DNA of 64,000 nucleotides from Thermococcus sp. (GTDB lineage: Archaea; Methanobacteriota_B; Thermococci; Thermococcales; Thermococcaceae): contig NZ_JALVUC010000022.1 in NCBI RefSeq assembly GCF_027023865.1, forward strand, positions 1 through 64,000, read 5' to 3'. Positions 8,405 through 15,949 of the stretch are shown in pieces. The notes under the pieces are model-generated. The model had not been told where the DNA came from. It saw only the letters and a list, made by a program, of their open reading frames with translations, and searched no databases. Made by a program: the position numbers and the translations under genes. Every line of letters begins with the position of its first letter. The first letter of the stretch is position 1.

Positions 8405-8890
8405 ATGACGGTTTTGCTCGTTACATCACCTCAGGGTCGAGAGGGGGATGTGATACTCGAACTTGAGTGGGCACTGGAGAAGGTTAAAGTCAAGGGGACT
8501 GACTGGAAGGGTGTTCTCCTCGCTGAGACCTCTCTTCCGAAGGAGGGGGCACTCAAAAGGCTCAAAAAATTCGAGACCCAAGCGATACAGCGGGTCGTTC
8601 CTCTCGATGAGTTCGTTCCAGCGAGATGGGAGGAGATAGAAGCGGCAGTTCTGAGGCTGGCCAAGGGAATTGACGGAACTTTCGCCGTCCGTGCCAGGGT
8701 CAGGGGCAACAAGACTTTGAAGGAGAGGGAGCTTGAGGTTAAACTCGGTTCTCTCATCGTGGAGAGTTATGACCTTGAGGTCAACCTCTCGGACCCGGAC
8801 TACACGGTGGTGGTTGAAGTTCTCGGGAAGAGGGCTGGAGTTGGACTCGTGGGGAGGGATGAGTCCCTGCGCTTCGAGGTGAAGGACTAA
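8405..8890 (+). CDS. THUMP domain-containing protein
   Basis: Small 161-residue protein whose C-terminal half (GTFAVRARVRGNK, LEVNLSDPDYTVVVEVLG) is a THUMP RNA-binding domain; the N-terminal part (VLLVTSPQGRE, KGVLLAETSLP) is the short alpha/beta region found before it in Tan1/THUMPD1-like proteins. These act as tRNA-binding adaptors for modification enzymes such as the cytidine acetyltransferase; that role here is inference. No methyltransferase domain is fused. It begins with ATG 8405 after GGTGAGC with almost no leader. Confidence 0.8.
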   Translation: MTVLLVTSPQGREGDVILELEWALEKVKVKGTDWKGVLLAETSLPKEGALKRLKKFETQAIQRVVPLDEFVPARWEEIEAAVLRLAKGIDGTFAVRARVRGNKTLKERELEVKLGSLIVESYDLEVNLSDPDYTVVVEVLGKRAGVGLVGRDESLRFEVKD

Positions 8891-8936
8891 CCCAAAGCTT
8901 ATTTACTCTTTTAATCCATTCTGGTTGGGGATGAAA

Positions 8937-9416
8937 ATGATTGACGTTGAGGAAGTTATAAGTCGACTCTCAAAGTTCAGTTACGAAGAGGTCTTAGCAT
9001 ACTGGGTGAAGAGCGAAGGAGAGGAGGCTCAATTTTACAGGGAGCTGGCAGAGCGCGCCAAAAACCTCTGCCTTCCGGAGAGCCTTGTTGGAACCTTTGG
9101 AAAGCTTTCAGAGGACTCCAAGAGGCACGCGGAGGAACTCACGAGAATATTCAAGGAGACCTACTCGCGGGAGCCCAAGAGCGAGGTTCCGCCGCTTGAG
9201 GTCATGCCGGTTCTTGATAGGTTTGAGAGGGCGGATCAAGTTAAGGAGGTTCTTGAAGCCGCTATGGAGAGTGAGCTCATAGCGATGAACGCTTACAGAA
9301 CCCTGACAGAGAAAGTTGACGACCCAAAGCTCCGGGAGCTTTACCTCAAGCTTGCTGAGGTTGAGAGGACCCACTACGAGGCCCTCAGGAATGAGTACGA
9401 GAAGCTGGGTGATTGA
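8937..9416 (+). CDS. ferritin-like (rubrerythrin-type) protein, first of a tandem pair
   Basis: All-helical protein of 159 residues with two similar halves, as in erythrin/ferritin-like diiron proteins. The first half has EGEEAQFY and SEDSKRHAEEL; the second has MESELIAMNAY and an ExxH motif in EVERTHYEAL. The first half lacks a standard E-x-x-H spacing, so the diiron site may be modified. No rubredoxin domain is attached. ATG 8937 follows GGTTGGGG; ATG 8931 is possible. The next gene is a paralog starting two bases after its stop, and a third paralog lies at 26141. Roles in peroxide or iron handling are known for the family but not shown here. Confidence 0.75.
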   Translation: MIDVEEVISRLSKFSYEEVLAYWVKSEGEEAQFYRELAERAKNLCLPESLVGTFGKLSEDSKRHAEELTRIFKETYSREPKSEVPPLEVMPVLDRFERADQVKEVLEAAMESELIAMNAYRTLTEKVDDPKLRELYLKLAEVERTHYEALRNEYEKLGD

Positions 9417-9417
9417 G

Positions 9418-9906
9418 ATGGCCGTGGAAATTTTGAAAGAGATACGGAAGCTGAACGAGCGCGAACTTCTCAGCTACTGGATTAAGGGTGAATACGAGGA
9501 GGCCGAAACCTACTGGAAGCTGGCCGAACGCGCGAAAGAGCTCAGCCTCCCGAATAACGTCGTGGAGACGTTCAAAAGGCTCGGCGACGAGTCAAAGGGG
9601 CACGGGGATGAGCTTCTGGAAATCTACAGGGAAAAGTATGGAGGGAAGCTGGTTGATGTTGACATACCGAACGTGGAAGCCCTGAACGTCCTTGGCAAGT
9701 TCTGGAAGGTTGAGGACCTTAAAGACGTGCTCGAAATAGCCATGGAGAGCGAAAAGCTGGCGGAGACCATCTACAGAAAACTCGCCAGTGAAACGGGGAA
9801 TCCAAAGCTTAAGGAGGCCTACCTCCGCCTGGCGGACATAGAGAATGGACACTACAACTCCCTTAAGGCTATTTACGAATGGAGAAAGGAGAAGGGGCTA
9901 CTCTGA
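9418..9906 (+). CDS. ferritin-like (rubrerythrin-type) protein, second of the pair
   Basis: Helical protein of 162 residues, clearly a paralog of the preceding gene. It has EYEEAETYWKLAERAK in the first half, DESKGHGDEL where an E-x-x-H would be expected, MESEKLAETIY in the second half, and an ExxH in ADIENGHYNSL. Translation probably couples to the upstream gene: its ATG 9418 comes one base after the upstream TGA. The frame open from 9316 is an artefact of overlap. Its 3' end overlaps the end of mbhN by nine bases, convergently. Likely a diiron oxidative-stress or iron-binding protein; the substrate is unknown. Confidence 0.75.
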   Translation: MAVEILKEIRKLNERELLSYWIKGEYEEAETYWKLAERAKELSLPNNVVETFKRLGDESKGHGDELLEIYREKYGGKLVDVDIPNVEALNVLGKFWKVEDLKDVLEIAMESEKLAETIYRKLASETGNPKLKEAYLRLADIENGHYNSLKAIYEWRKEKGLL

Positions 9907-10320
9907 GTCCTTTTTCTTGATCTTCTCTGCCTTCTTCGCTTCTTCTGCTTTCTTCCTCAGCTCCTCGACCTTCTCCCTCTTTAGGGGAACGAAGCGCCCA
10001 TCCCTGTTGTCGTAGTTCGCCAGTAGGAAGTCCCTGCTGAGCTGGAGCGCTCCGGTCGGGCAGACATCAACGCACTGGCCACAGTAGACGCAGCGGGCCG
10101 TCCATAATGCCACTTTTTTGATATCCGACAAGTAGACAAACACTCCAGCGGGACAGACATTGACGCACATCCTGCACCCAACGCACTTGTCCACGTTGTA
10201 GGCTACCACCCCCCTGAAGTCCTCGGGAATTGGAATCGGCTCGGTCTCGGGGAAGAGGTTGGTTGCTGGCTTTTTTATAAGGTTTCTGAGCACCGTTGGG
10301 ACCAGTATTGGAGCCCTCAC
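9898..10320 (-). CDS. mbhN: membrane-bound hydrogenase subunit MbhN, 2x[4Fe-4S] ferredoxin-like
   Basis: Last gene of the mbh operon, 140 residues, homologous to NuoI. Two CxxCxxCxxxCP motifs (CVGCRMCVNVCP near 46-57 and CVYCGQCVDVCP near 77-88) bind the two [4Fe-4S] clusters that receive electrons from reduced ferredoxin and pass them to the MbhJ cluster. The C-terminus is a lysine/glutamate-rich helix. It starts with GTG 10320, overlapping the stop of mbhM, with GGAGGTGA just upstream. Peripheral, cytoplasmic face. Confidence 0.95.
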   Translation of the reverse strand: MRAPILVPTVLRNLIKKPATNLFPETEPIPIPEDFRGVVAYNVDKCVGCRMCVNVCPAGVFVYLSDIKKVALWTARCVYCGQCVDVCPTGALQLSRDFLLANYDNRDGRFVPLKREKVEELRKKAEEAKKAEKIKKKDSE

Positions 10321-11309
10321 ATTATCACCTCCATCGCTATGAGGAGCGAGCCGACGAGTGAAGCTAAGAAGACGTTCTTCCAGAGGAAGTCAACCGCCTG
10401 CGTTATCTTCAGCCTTCCCGTTACTGCTCTAAAGACGCTCTCGACGACGAAGAGTAGGGCAAATACCTTCAGCGTGTGGAAGAGCAGGTTGACGAGGTCC
10501 GCTGAAATGCCGGTGAGGTTTAAGTAACTGGCTATCCCCCACGGGAAGAATATCGCCACGACGAGCGATGTCGCTATGTAAGCCTTGAGGGCCTTCATCA
10601 ACTTGAGCAAAGCTAAATACCTACCGCTGTACTCCACGAGGGGACCTTCCGCTATCTCCTCCTCCGCATCCGGTATGTTGAAGAACCCCACCTCAATCTC
10701 GCTCGCCAGCCAGACGCAGAAGACGTAGAGCAAAATAATCGCCCCAACGAAGCTCATCGGAGTCCCTATCTCCCAGATGTTGTGGACGTAGAAGACCCCC
10801 ATGCTGAAGGGCTTTAGAACGCCGAGCTTCCCGAGGCGCCACATTATGGTGAAGATTGCCAGCATCATGGCAGGTTCCCTCGACACCATTACCGTCGCTT
10901 CCCTAGCGGCACCTATCTTTGCGTATGGATTGCCGGAGCTTATGGCACCGACTATCTTGAAGAAGCTTATCAATGCCAGGAGATATATGAAGACTATAAT
11001 GTCACCCTTGGAAGCAAGCACTGGGATGAAGCCCATCGGCGTGTAAGCCAAGAGCGCTATTGCCGTTGCCAGTGCCAGAATCGGAGCAACTTTGAACATG
11101 TAGTTGGCCGTGTTCGGAATTATTGTCTCCTTGCTCATGAGCTTGAGGAAGTCATAGAGGGGCTGTACCAGTGGTGGCCCAACGCGCCTCTGCATTCTCG
11201 CGACCAATTTCCTGTCTATCCCTTCCCAGAGCAAAGATGCGAATGAGACGAAGACGTACAGACCTATAAGACCGGTAATCGGGTAAATGATGTTACTCAT
11301 TACGTTCAT
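10317..11309 (-). CDS. mbhM: membrane-bound hydrogenase subunit MbhM (NuoH-like)
   Basis: 330-residue membrane anchor with about eight hydrophobic segments, homologous to NuoH/HycD; it joins the hydrogenase arm to the ion-pumping arm. The conserved loop with acidic residues (PDAEEEIAEGPLVEYSG near 205-222) and the ARMQRRVGPPLVQP segment near 37-50 are typical. ATG 11309 follows GAGGTGAGG that overlaps the end of mbhL. Confidence 0.95.
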   Translation of the reverse strand: MNVMSNIIYPITGLIGLYVFVSFASLLWEGIDRKLVARMQRRVGPPLVQPLYDFLKLMSKETIIPNTANYMFKVAPILALATAIALLAYTPMGFIPVLASKGDIIVFIYLLALISFFKIVGAISSGNPYAKIGAAREATVMVSREPAMMLAIFTIMWRLGKLGVLKPFSMGVFYVHNIWEIGTPMSFVGAIILLYVFCVWLASEIEVGFFNIPDAEEEIAEGPLVEYSGRYLALLKLMKALKAYIATSLVVAIFFPWGIASYLNLTGISADLVNLLFHTLKVFALLFVVESVFRAVTGRLKITQAVDFLWKNVFLASLVGSLLIAMEVIM

Positions 11310-11315
11310 TTCCCC

Positions 11316-12596
11316 TCACCTCGGACAGCCCAGACCAACGGGCCTCGGGTCGCCCTTAACCTTGGGGTTTATCTCGCGCGTCTTCTTGATGGATTCCTTG
11401 AGGAGGTCTTTCTCGGTCAGGACCCTCTTCCTGCCGTTTTCAACGACGGCAACCCTGTCCGTACAGCTCAGGCACGGGTCTATCGAGGCAACGGCAACGA
11501 CGAAGTCAGCAACTTGGTCGCCTATCACTCCCTTCGCCACGGAGAATAGGTTTGGAAACGTTGGCTCTCTAGGCTTCCAACGGAGTGGCCTGTCTGAGCC
11601 TTTCTTTCCGCGGACGTAGTGGATGAGCTCTCCCCTTGGCGCCTCGTACCTGCCGATGCCCTCGCCGTCTATGAGGAGCCTTAGCTTCGCGTAGAGGATG
11701 TTGTCCCTCGGGAAAGCCTTGATTTTCCCGTCCGGCATTCCATCGAGGGCGTGCTCAATAAGCTCAAGGCTCTGCCACAGCTCGCCCATCCTGACCGCCA
11801 TCCTGTCGAATACGTCTCCCCTTGGCCTCTCCCCCGTAACGTCCTGGGGCATTACCGGCTTTATCCCGAGGTCAGGGTAGACTCCAAGCCTCTCGCTCCA
11901 GCGGGCATCGTCCCTTATTCCGCTTCCCCTTCCGGTGGGGCCAACTGCTCCCTGCTCAAGGGCTACTCTCTTGCTTATCACCGCCGTATCTCTGAAACGG
12001 GCCTCTATCGTCGGATCGTGGAGGAAGGCTTCCTCCATCTGCGGGAAGACCTCCTTGTAGTACTTAATCATGTCGAGGATTACCCTCCTCTTCTTCTCGT
12101 CGATGTCCCTCCTAACACCGCCTATCGTTACCATCGAGTAGTTTACGCGGTTCCCGCTGACCGCTTCGAGCGTGTCCATGACCTTCTCACGGGCGAGCCA
12201 AGTGAGGTGGAGGAGTGTGTCGTAGCCTATGTCGTGGGCTAAAACGCCGAGGTTGAGGAGGTGGGAGTGAATCCTCTCAAGCTCGCCAATGATGACGCGG
12301 ATGTACTCGGCCCTCTCCGGGACTTCAATGCCTCCAGCCTCTTCAACGGCCCTTGTGTAGGTGTGGTTGTGGGAAAAGGAGCAGATGCCGCACATCCTCT
12401 CCGCCAAGTACATTATCTGGATGTAGTTCCTCCTGAGGGCTATCCACTGGATTCCGCGCAGATTGTAGCCGAGCTTTACGTCAACGTCTATAATCTTCTC
12501 ACCGTCTAAGGTAAGTATGAACTTCTCGGGCTCCTCCAAACCCGGATGAATCGGCCCGAAGGGTATCTTGACCCAGTACTCGATCCTCTCGGTCAT
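11316..12596 (-). CDS. mbhL: membrane-bound [NiFe] hydrogenase large subunit MbhL
   Basis: Catalytic subunit of 426 residues reducing protons to H2 with electrons from ferredoxin. The four Ni-Fe cysteines are present: C69 and C72 in RMCGICSFSH, and C375 and C378 in DPCLSC; E21 is also in place. As in other Mbh proteins, about 48 residues follow the second motif, ending in GLGCPR. ATG 12596 overlaps the mbhK stop (ATGA) and follows GGAGGTGG. The intact ligands contrast with the Ni-Fe-less homolog at 35517-36722. Confidence 0.97.
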   Translation of the reverse strand: MTERIEYWVKIPFGPIHPGLEEPEKFILTLDGEKIIDVDVKLGYNLRGIQWIALRRNYIQIMYLAERMCGICSFSHNHTYTRAVEEAGGIEVPERAEYIRVIIGELERIHSHLLNLGVLAHDIGYDTLLHLTWLAREKVMDTLEAVSGNRVNYSMVTIGGVRRDIDEKKRRVILDMIKYYKEVFPQMEEAFLHDPTIEARFRDTAVISKRVALEQGAVGPTGRGSGIRDDARWSERLGVYPDLGIKPVMPQDVTGERPRGDVFDRMAVRMGELWQSLELIEHALDGMPDGKIKAFPRDNILYAKLRLLIDGEGIGRYEAPRGELIHYVRGKKGSDRPLRWKPREPTFPNLFSVAKGVIGDQVADFVVAVASIDPCLSCTDRVAVVENGRKRVLTEKDLLKESIKKTREINPKVKGDPRPVGLGCPR

Positions 12597-13159
12597 TTCT
12601 TGCCACCTCCTTTTAGGTAATAGGGATGTCCTGCGTTGTGAACCATCTCCTCCGGGACGCCTTTGTCGTCTAGGCGGAGTGGGTAGATTCCCTCCGGGAA
12701 GTCGTCCGGTAAAAAGAGCCTCCTTTTGTCCGGTGCATCCTCGAAGTCTATTCCCACCATCTCCATGCCTTCCCTCTCGAACTGGAGCGCTATCGGGAAG
12801 ACATCGCTGACGTCCTGAATAACCGGGTCGTCCTTCGGCGCGTGGACGTCTACGATCAGCGAAACAGCCGGAGCGTCATCATAGTAAATCACGAGATGGC
12901 TGAGGAAGCCCAGCTCGTCCCCCCAGTCCTGCTCTATGCCTATCGAGTAGTGGGCTTCTCCATCAAGCTCTTTTATGAACTTCATCAGCTTCCCATACCT
13001 CTCCCTTGGGATCCTCACCCAGACCCTCTGCCTTCCCCACTTGTTGGCCTTTACTCCAATCTGGGCCTCAGGGAAGCGCTCCGCTATTGTCTCAGCGACC
13101 TTCTCGACCTTGGTGGGTTCTTTGACTTCGTTTGCCTCGGTAACGGGATTATCATTCAT
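12593..13159 (-). CDS. mbhK: membrane-bound hydrogenase subunit MbhK (NuoC-like)
   Basis: Hydrophilic subunit of about 188 residues related to NuoC, part of the cytoplasmic hydrogenase module. Core motifs include WVRIPRERYGKLMKFIKEL and the C-terminal FPEGIYPLRLDDKGVP. I place the start at ATG 13159 because a GGGGGG run sits about eight bases upstream; ATG 13165 is nearly as good. The frame is open further to GTG 13219, but that extension is made of the 63-bp repeat (13189-13251) and is unlike the family N-terminus. The residues after the start (NDNPVTEANEVKEPTK) look like a flexible leader. Confidence 0.93.
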   Translation of the reverse strand: MNDNPVTEANEVKEPTKVEKVAETIAERFPEAQIGVKANKWGRQRVWVRIPRERYGKLMKFIKELDGEAHYSIGIEQDWGDELGFLSHLVIYYDDAPAVSLIVDVHAPKDDPVIQDVSDVFPIALQFEREGMEMVGIDFEDAPDKRRLFLPDDFPEGIYPLRLDDKGVPEEMVHNAGHPYYLKGGGKK

Positions 13160-13379
13160 GTCCATTCCCCCCCGGAACTTCTCCCTTAGAGCCTTTGCTT
13201 GCGCAAGCGCCGTTCTCACTGTCGTTCGAACGTTCCTGACGGATCGCGGAAAACATTTTTCTAATCAACCGGGCACCTGGGAGAGTGGGGGACTTCTCAA
13301 CTGCCTCTTTTTCAGTGTTCACCCCTCTGGAACGCCCTTCGGGCGATAGGTGATTGTGAACCTCCAAAAATCCCCTCAT
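13152..13379 (-). CDS. possible small cistron between mbhJ and mbhK
   Basis: An open frame of 75 codons fills the whole mbhJ-mbhK gap. Its ATG 13379 overlaps the mbhJ stop (ATGA) with a GGGGGG run upstream, and its TGA overlaps the mbhK start, so ribosomes could pass from J to K without a break. The peptide is unlike anything I know, is Ser/Asn/Gly-rich at the end, and its 3' part is read through the 63-bp repeat in a different frame from the small frame between I and J. It could be a real small protein or just a frame that preserves translational coupling across an insert. Confidence 0.4.
   Translation of the reverse strand: MRGFLEVHNHLSPEGRSRGVNTEKEAVEKSPTLPGARLIRKMFSAIRQERSNDSENGACASKGSKGEVPGGNGHE
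13189..13251 (+). repeat. 63-bp direct repeat, copy 1 (mbhJ-mbhK gap)
   Basis: Identical over 63 bases to 13905-13967. It contains two perfect palindromes, GCTTGCGCAAGC (13197-13208) and CGTTCGAACG (13224-13233). The DNA on either side differs between the copies. It lies just before the ribosome site of mbhK. Confidence 0.95.
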
Positions 13380-13888
13380 TTCTCGGAACCCCCCTTTAAC
13401 TTCTCGATCAGCTTCTCCAATGCTAAAACAACCCCTTGGAGTATCGCTTCGGGCCTCGGTGGACAGCCAGGGACGTAAACGTCCACTGGGATGACGTTGC
13501 TCAGCGGTGCGTTGGTGAAAGGACTCTCGTAGAAGACACTCCCGCCCGTCGGGCATGCCCCGACCGCTATCACTATCTTTGGCTCTGGGGTCTGTTCGTA
13601 GATCAGTTTAACCCTCTCAAGGCTCTGGCTGGTTACCGGTCCGGTGACGAGGAGTATGTCCGCGTGCCTCGGACTGCCAACGAGTTTCACACCAAACCGC
13701 TCCGCATCGTACCTCGGTGTCAGTGCCGCTATAATCTCTATGTCACAACCGTTGCACGAGCCGGTGTTGACGTGGAAGACCCATGGAGACCTACCTATGT
13801 AACGGCACAGCCCGGTGACTCTTCTCTCAAGCCTCTCGCGCTCGCTCAGGTTCTCCCTTCTTTCTTCGGATGGAACCTTGATGCTCAT
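13376..13888 (-). CDS. mbhJ: membrane-bound hydrogenase small subunit MbhJ (NuoB-like)
   Basis: 170-residue electron-transfer subunit holding the proximal [4Fe-4S] cluster next to the Ni-Fe site. The four ligands are C45 and C48 (SCNGCDIE), C112 (GACPTGG) and C142 (PGCPPRP). ATG 13888 follows GGAGGTGAG. It is the first gene of the hydrogenase module (J-N) and is isolated from both neighbours by inserts carrying the 63-bp repeat, whereas nearly all other mbh genes overlap or abut. Confidence 0.96.
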   Translation of the reverse strand: MSIKVPSEERRENLSERERLERRVTGLCRYIGRSPWVFHVNTGSCNGCDIEIIAALTPRYDAERFGVKLVGSPRHADILLVTGPVTSQSLERVKLIYEQTPEPKIVIAVGACPTGGSVFYESPFTNAPLSNVIPVDVYVPGCPPRPEAILQGVVLALEKLIEKLKGGSEK

Positions 13889-14049
13889 TCTCTCACCTCC
13901 AGATGAGCCTTTGCTTGCGCAAGCGCCGTTCTCACTGTCGTTCGAACGTTCCTGACGGATCGCGGAATTATTGGGGTCTCATCAACGTCACTGTTCCTGA
14001 ATGAGGTTTTCACATTTCTTTTTTCAAACCCCTCTCTTATGAGCGCCAC
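13885..14049 (-). CDS. possible small cistron between mbhI and mbhJ
   Basis: A 54-codon frame, too short for most gene callers, starts at GTG 14049 right after a GGGGTGATG ribosome site that overlaps the mbhI stop. It ends in a TGA overlapping the mbhJ ATG. The product is basic (many Arg and Lys), with a Val/Thr/Arg-rich amphipathic end encoded by the 63-bp repeat. I recognise no domain. Tight coupling on both sides argues that it is translated; the use of CGA, which seems uncommon in the neighbouring genes, inside the repeat argues for imported DNA. Real gene versus bridging frame is unresolved. Confidence 0.5.
   Translation of the reverse strand: MALIREGFEKRNVKTSFRNSDVDETPIIPRSVRNVRTTVRTALAQAKAHLEVRE
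13905..13967 (+). repeat. 63-bp direct repeat, copy 2 (mbhI-mbhJ gap)
   Basis: Exact copy of 13189-13251, in the same orientation, 716 bases away, just before the ribosome site of mbhJ. The two copies bracket mbhJ, so recombination between them would delete or duplicate that gene. Confidence 0.95.
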
Positions 14050-14055
14050 TTTTCA

Positions 14056-14403
14056 TCACCCCCAGATTAACAAAACACCAAGCACGAAGGCCGTCGTTAT
14101 CACGAGGTAGCTCACGTAGTCGGTCAGCAGTCCTGTGTGTTCTCTCCTTAGGACAGTGAAGAAGCGCTTGAGGGCGTAGGTTAGACCCCACATGATGTTC
14201 CTGCCGGTGTAGTGTCCTTCGAAGTGCTCGAAGCCCGGAATCACCTTCTCCGGATCCTCCCCACTTAGGAATATCTTCGTTCCATCTCCAATTTCCCTCG
14301 TTCCCATTCCACTTCTTCTCGCCCACAGTTCAAGTAGATAAGCTAGGATCAGGCCGACGATGAAAACAAGGACGAAATAGAGGGCATCCCAGTAGCCGAA
14401 CAT
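14056..14403 (-). CDS. mbhI: membrane-bound hydrogenase subunit MbhI
   Basis: About 115 residues: two hydrophobic segments, one near the N-terminus (YFVLVFIVGLILAYLLEL) and one at the C-terminus, joined by a cytoplasmic stretch with GMGTREIGDGTKIF and FEHFEGHYTGRN. In family structures this subunit bridges the Mrp-like antiporter part and the hydrogenase part. ATG 14403 follows GGGGGTG; the longer frame from GTG 14412 overlaps mbhH. It is the last gene before the first insert. Confidence 0.93.
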   Translation of the reverse strand: MFGYWDALYFVLVFIVGLILAYLLELWARRSGMGTREIGDGTKIFLSGEDPEKVIPGFEHFEGHYTGRNIMWGLTYALKRFFTVLRREHTGLLTDYVSYLVITTAFVLGVLLIWG

Positions 14404-14404
14404 T

Positions 14405-15949
14405 TCACGCACCCCCTAGGAGAGCGCTCACGTAGGCCATCTGGTTCTCGAGGGCTTTCGCAGCTGGGATCATGACCTTGTCGCTTATCTGCCATGGGAA
14501 GAGTCCCATGACTATTATCGCAACGGTGAGGATTATAATCGGCCAGAGCATTGTTCCTTCGGGGTCTTTCGCCTCCATGGCCCTCTCGCTCGGCCTCCCG
14601 AAGAAGGTGTAAAGCACCCTGATGTATGCCGCCGTACAGAAGGCCGTTCCGATTATGGCTATCGCACCGAGTAGGGGGTTAAAGACTGCTGAGCTCTCGT
14701 AGATGAGCCACTTGCTCGCGAAGCCATTCAGTGGGGGCATTCCTATTATCGCGGCCGCTCCAATGAGGAAGGTGAATGTCGTCTTGGGCATGGTCTTTGC
14801 CAAACCGCTCAACTCGTTCAAATTCCTCGTTCCGAGCTGGTGAATTACCGCGCCGGCTATGAGGAAGAGGAGCGCTTTCATGAGTGCGTGGTTAAATGTG
14901 TGGTATATAGCCCCAGCTAGGGCTATCTCACCTGTCTGGCTCCCGTAAGCTGCTAGGCCTATTCCAAGACCCAGGAGGATGTATCCTATCTGCCCGACCG
15001 AGGAATAAGCCAGGAGCCTCTTCATGTCCGTCTGTATTACCGCCATAGTGTTTCCAACTATGAGGGTTATGCAGGCGAAGATTATGATGATCCATCCCAC
15101 GGCCTTCATGTTCACGCTGTTTTCGTAGATGCTGAAGAGTATTCTCGTTAAAGCGTAGATTCCGCCTATCTTGATGACTAACCCGGAAAGCATGGCACTT
15201 ATCGAGCTTGGAGCCGCTGGGTGGGCATCGGCAAGCCACATGTGGACCGGAGAGGCACCGCTCTTGAAGAGCAGTCCAGCTATGAAGAGCGCCAGCGCGA
15301 CCTTTCCGACAACGGTTGGGTTCTGGGTGAGCTTGACCGCGAGGTAACCCATGGTCAGTGTTCCGTATTCACCGTAGAGGAGCGCTATGCCCAGGAGGAT
15401 CAGGGAGCTTGCTATCGAGCCGACGAACATGTACTTTATGCCCGCCTCGATGCCCTCCCATGTGTCGTTCCTGAAAGCGACGAGGGCGTAGCTGGCAATG
15501 CTCATTATCTCAAGGAATACATAGAAGTTGAAGAGGTCCCCCGTTATCGCTATACCCAGCATTCCGAGCTCGAGGATTATTATGAGTGTGTAGTACTTGT
15601 CCAAGCCTGTATCGTGCTTCATGTAGCTGAGGGAGTATAGAACCGCAAGGAAGCTCACAAGCGTGACCATCAGCACCATTATTGCTCCGAATAGGTCAAC
15701 CTCCCAGACGATTCTTATTGGGAAGTTAACGCCTTGGCCGAGCGGACTCTTTGCCCCGAGTGTGTAGAGGAATACCCCCCCGCTCTTCCAGACGCTGTAG
15801 AAGAGTGCGGAGCCCACCGCTAGAGTTGTGCCTGAAATTAGGAGGGCCCACGCTCCCCTTGCTCTCCTCCCGGCCAAGCTGACTATAGGCATCGAAAACG
15901 CTCCGAAGAGCGGGACGATTATGAGGTAGGAGAGCATCTCGCCGTTCAT
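14405..15949 (-). CDS. mbhH: membrane-bound hydrogenase subunit MbhH, antiporter-like (NuoN/MrpD)
   Basis: 514-residue polytopic subunit with about 14 hydrophobic segments, the proton-translocating antiporter-like part of MBH. Key elements are the Glu in FYVFLEIMSIASYALVA, the Lys/His region LFKSGASPVHMWLADAHPAAPS near 225-246, KRLLAYSSVGQIGY near 310-323 and the discontinuous-helix segment around FNHALMKALLFL. ATG 15949 overlaps the mbhG stop. Confidence 0.96.
   Translation of the reverse strand: MNGEMLSYLIIVPLFGAFSMPIVSLAGRRARGAWALLISGTTLAVGSALFYSVWKSGGVFLYTLGAKSPLGQGVNFPIRIVWEVDLFGAIMVLMVTLVSFLAVLYSLSYMKHDTGLDKYYTLIIILELGMLGIAITGDLFNFYVFLEIMSIASYALVAFRNDTWEGIEAGIKYMFVGSIASSLILLGIALLYGEYGTLTMGYLAVKLTQNPTVVGKVALALFIAGLLFKSGASPVHMWLADAHPAAPSSISAMLSGLVIKIGGIYALTRILFSIYENSVNMKAVGWIIIIFACITLIVGNTMAVIQTDMKRLLAYSSVGQIGYILLGLGIGLAAYGSQTGEIALAGAIYHTFNHALMKALLFLIAGAVIHQLGTRNLNELSGLAKTMPKTTFTFLIGAAAIIGMPPLNGFASKWLIYESSAVFNPLLGAIAIIGTAFCTAAYIRVLYTFFGRPSERAMEAKDPEGTMLWPIIILTVAIIVMGLFPWQISDKVMIPAAKALENQMAYVSALLGGA

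Noticed and set aside
9316-9417. N-terminal extension of the second ferritin-like protein
   Set aside because: It overlaps the upstream paralog in another frame; ATG 9418 matches the paralog start.
11316-12596. MbhL as an MBX/MBS-type sulfur-reducing subunit
   Set aside because: Both CxxC motifs are intact and the operon has a single MbhH-type subunit, as in MBH.
13160-13219. N-terminal extension of MbhK to GTG 13219
   Set aside because: The extension is encoded by the 63-bp repeat, does not resemble the family N-terminus, and a better ribosome site lies at the internal ATG.
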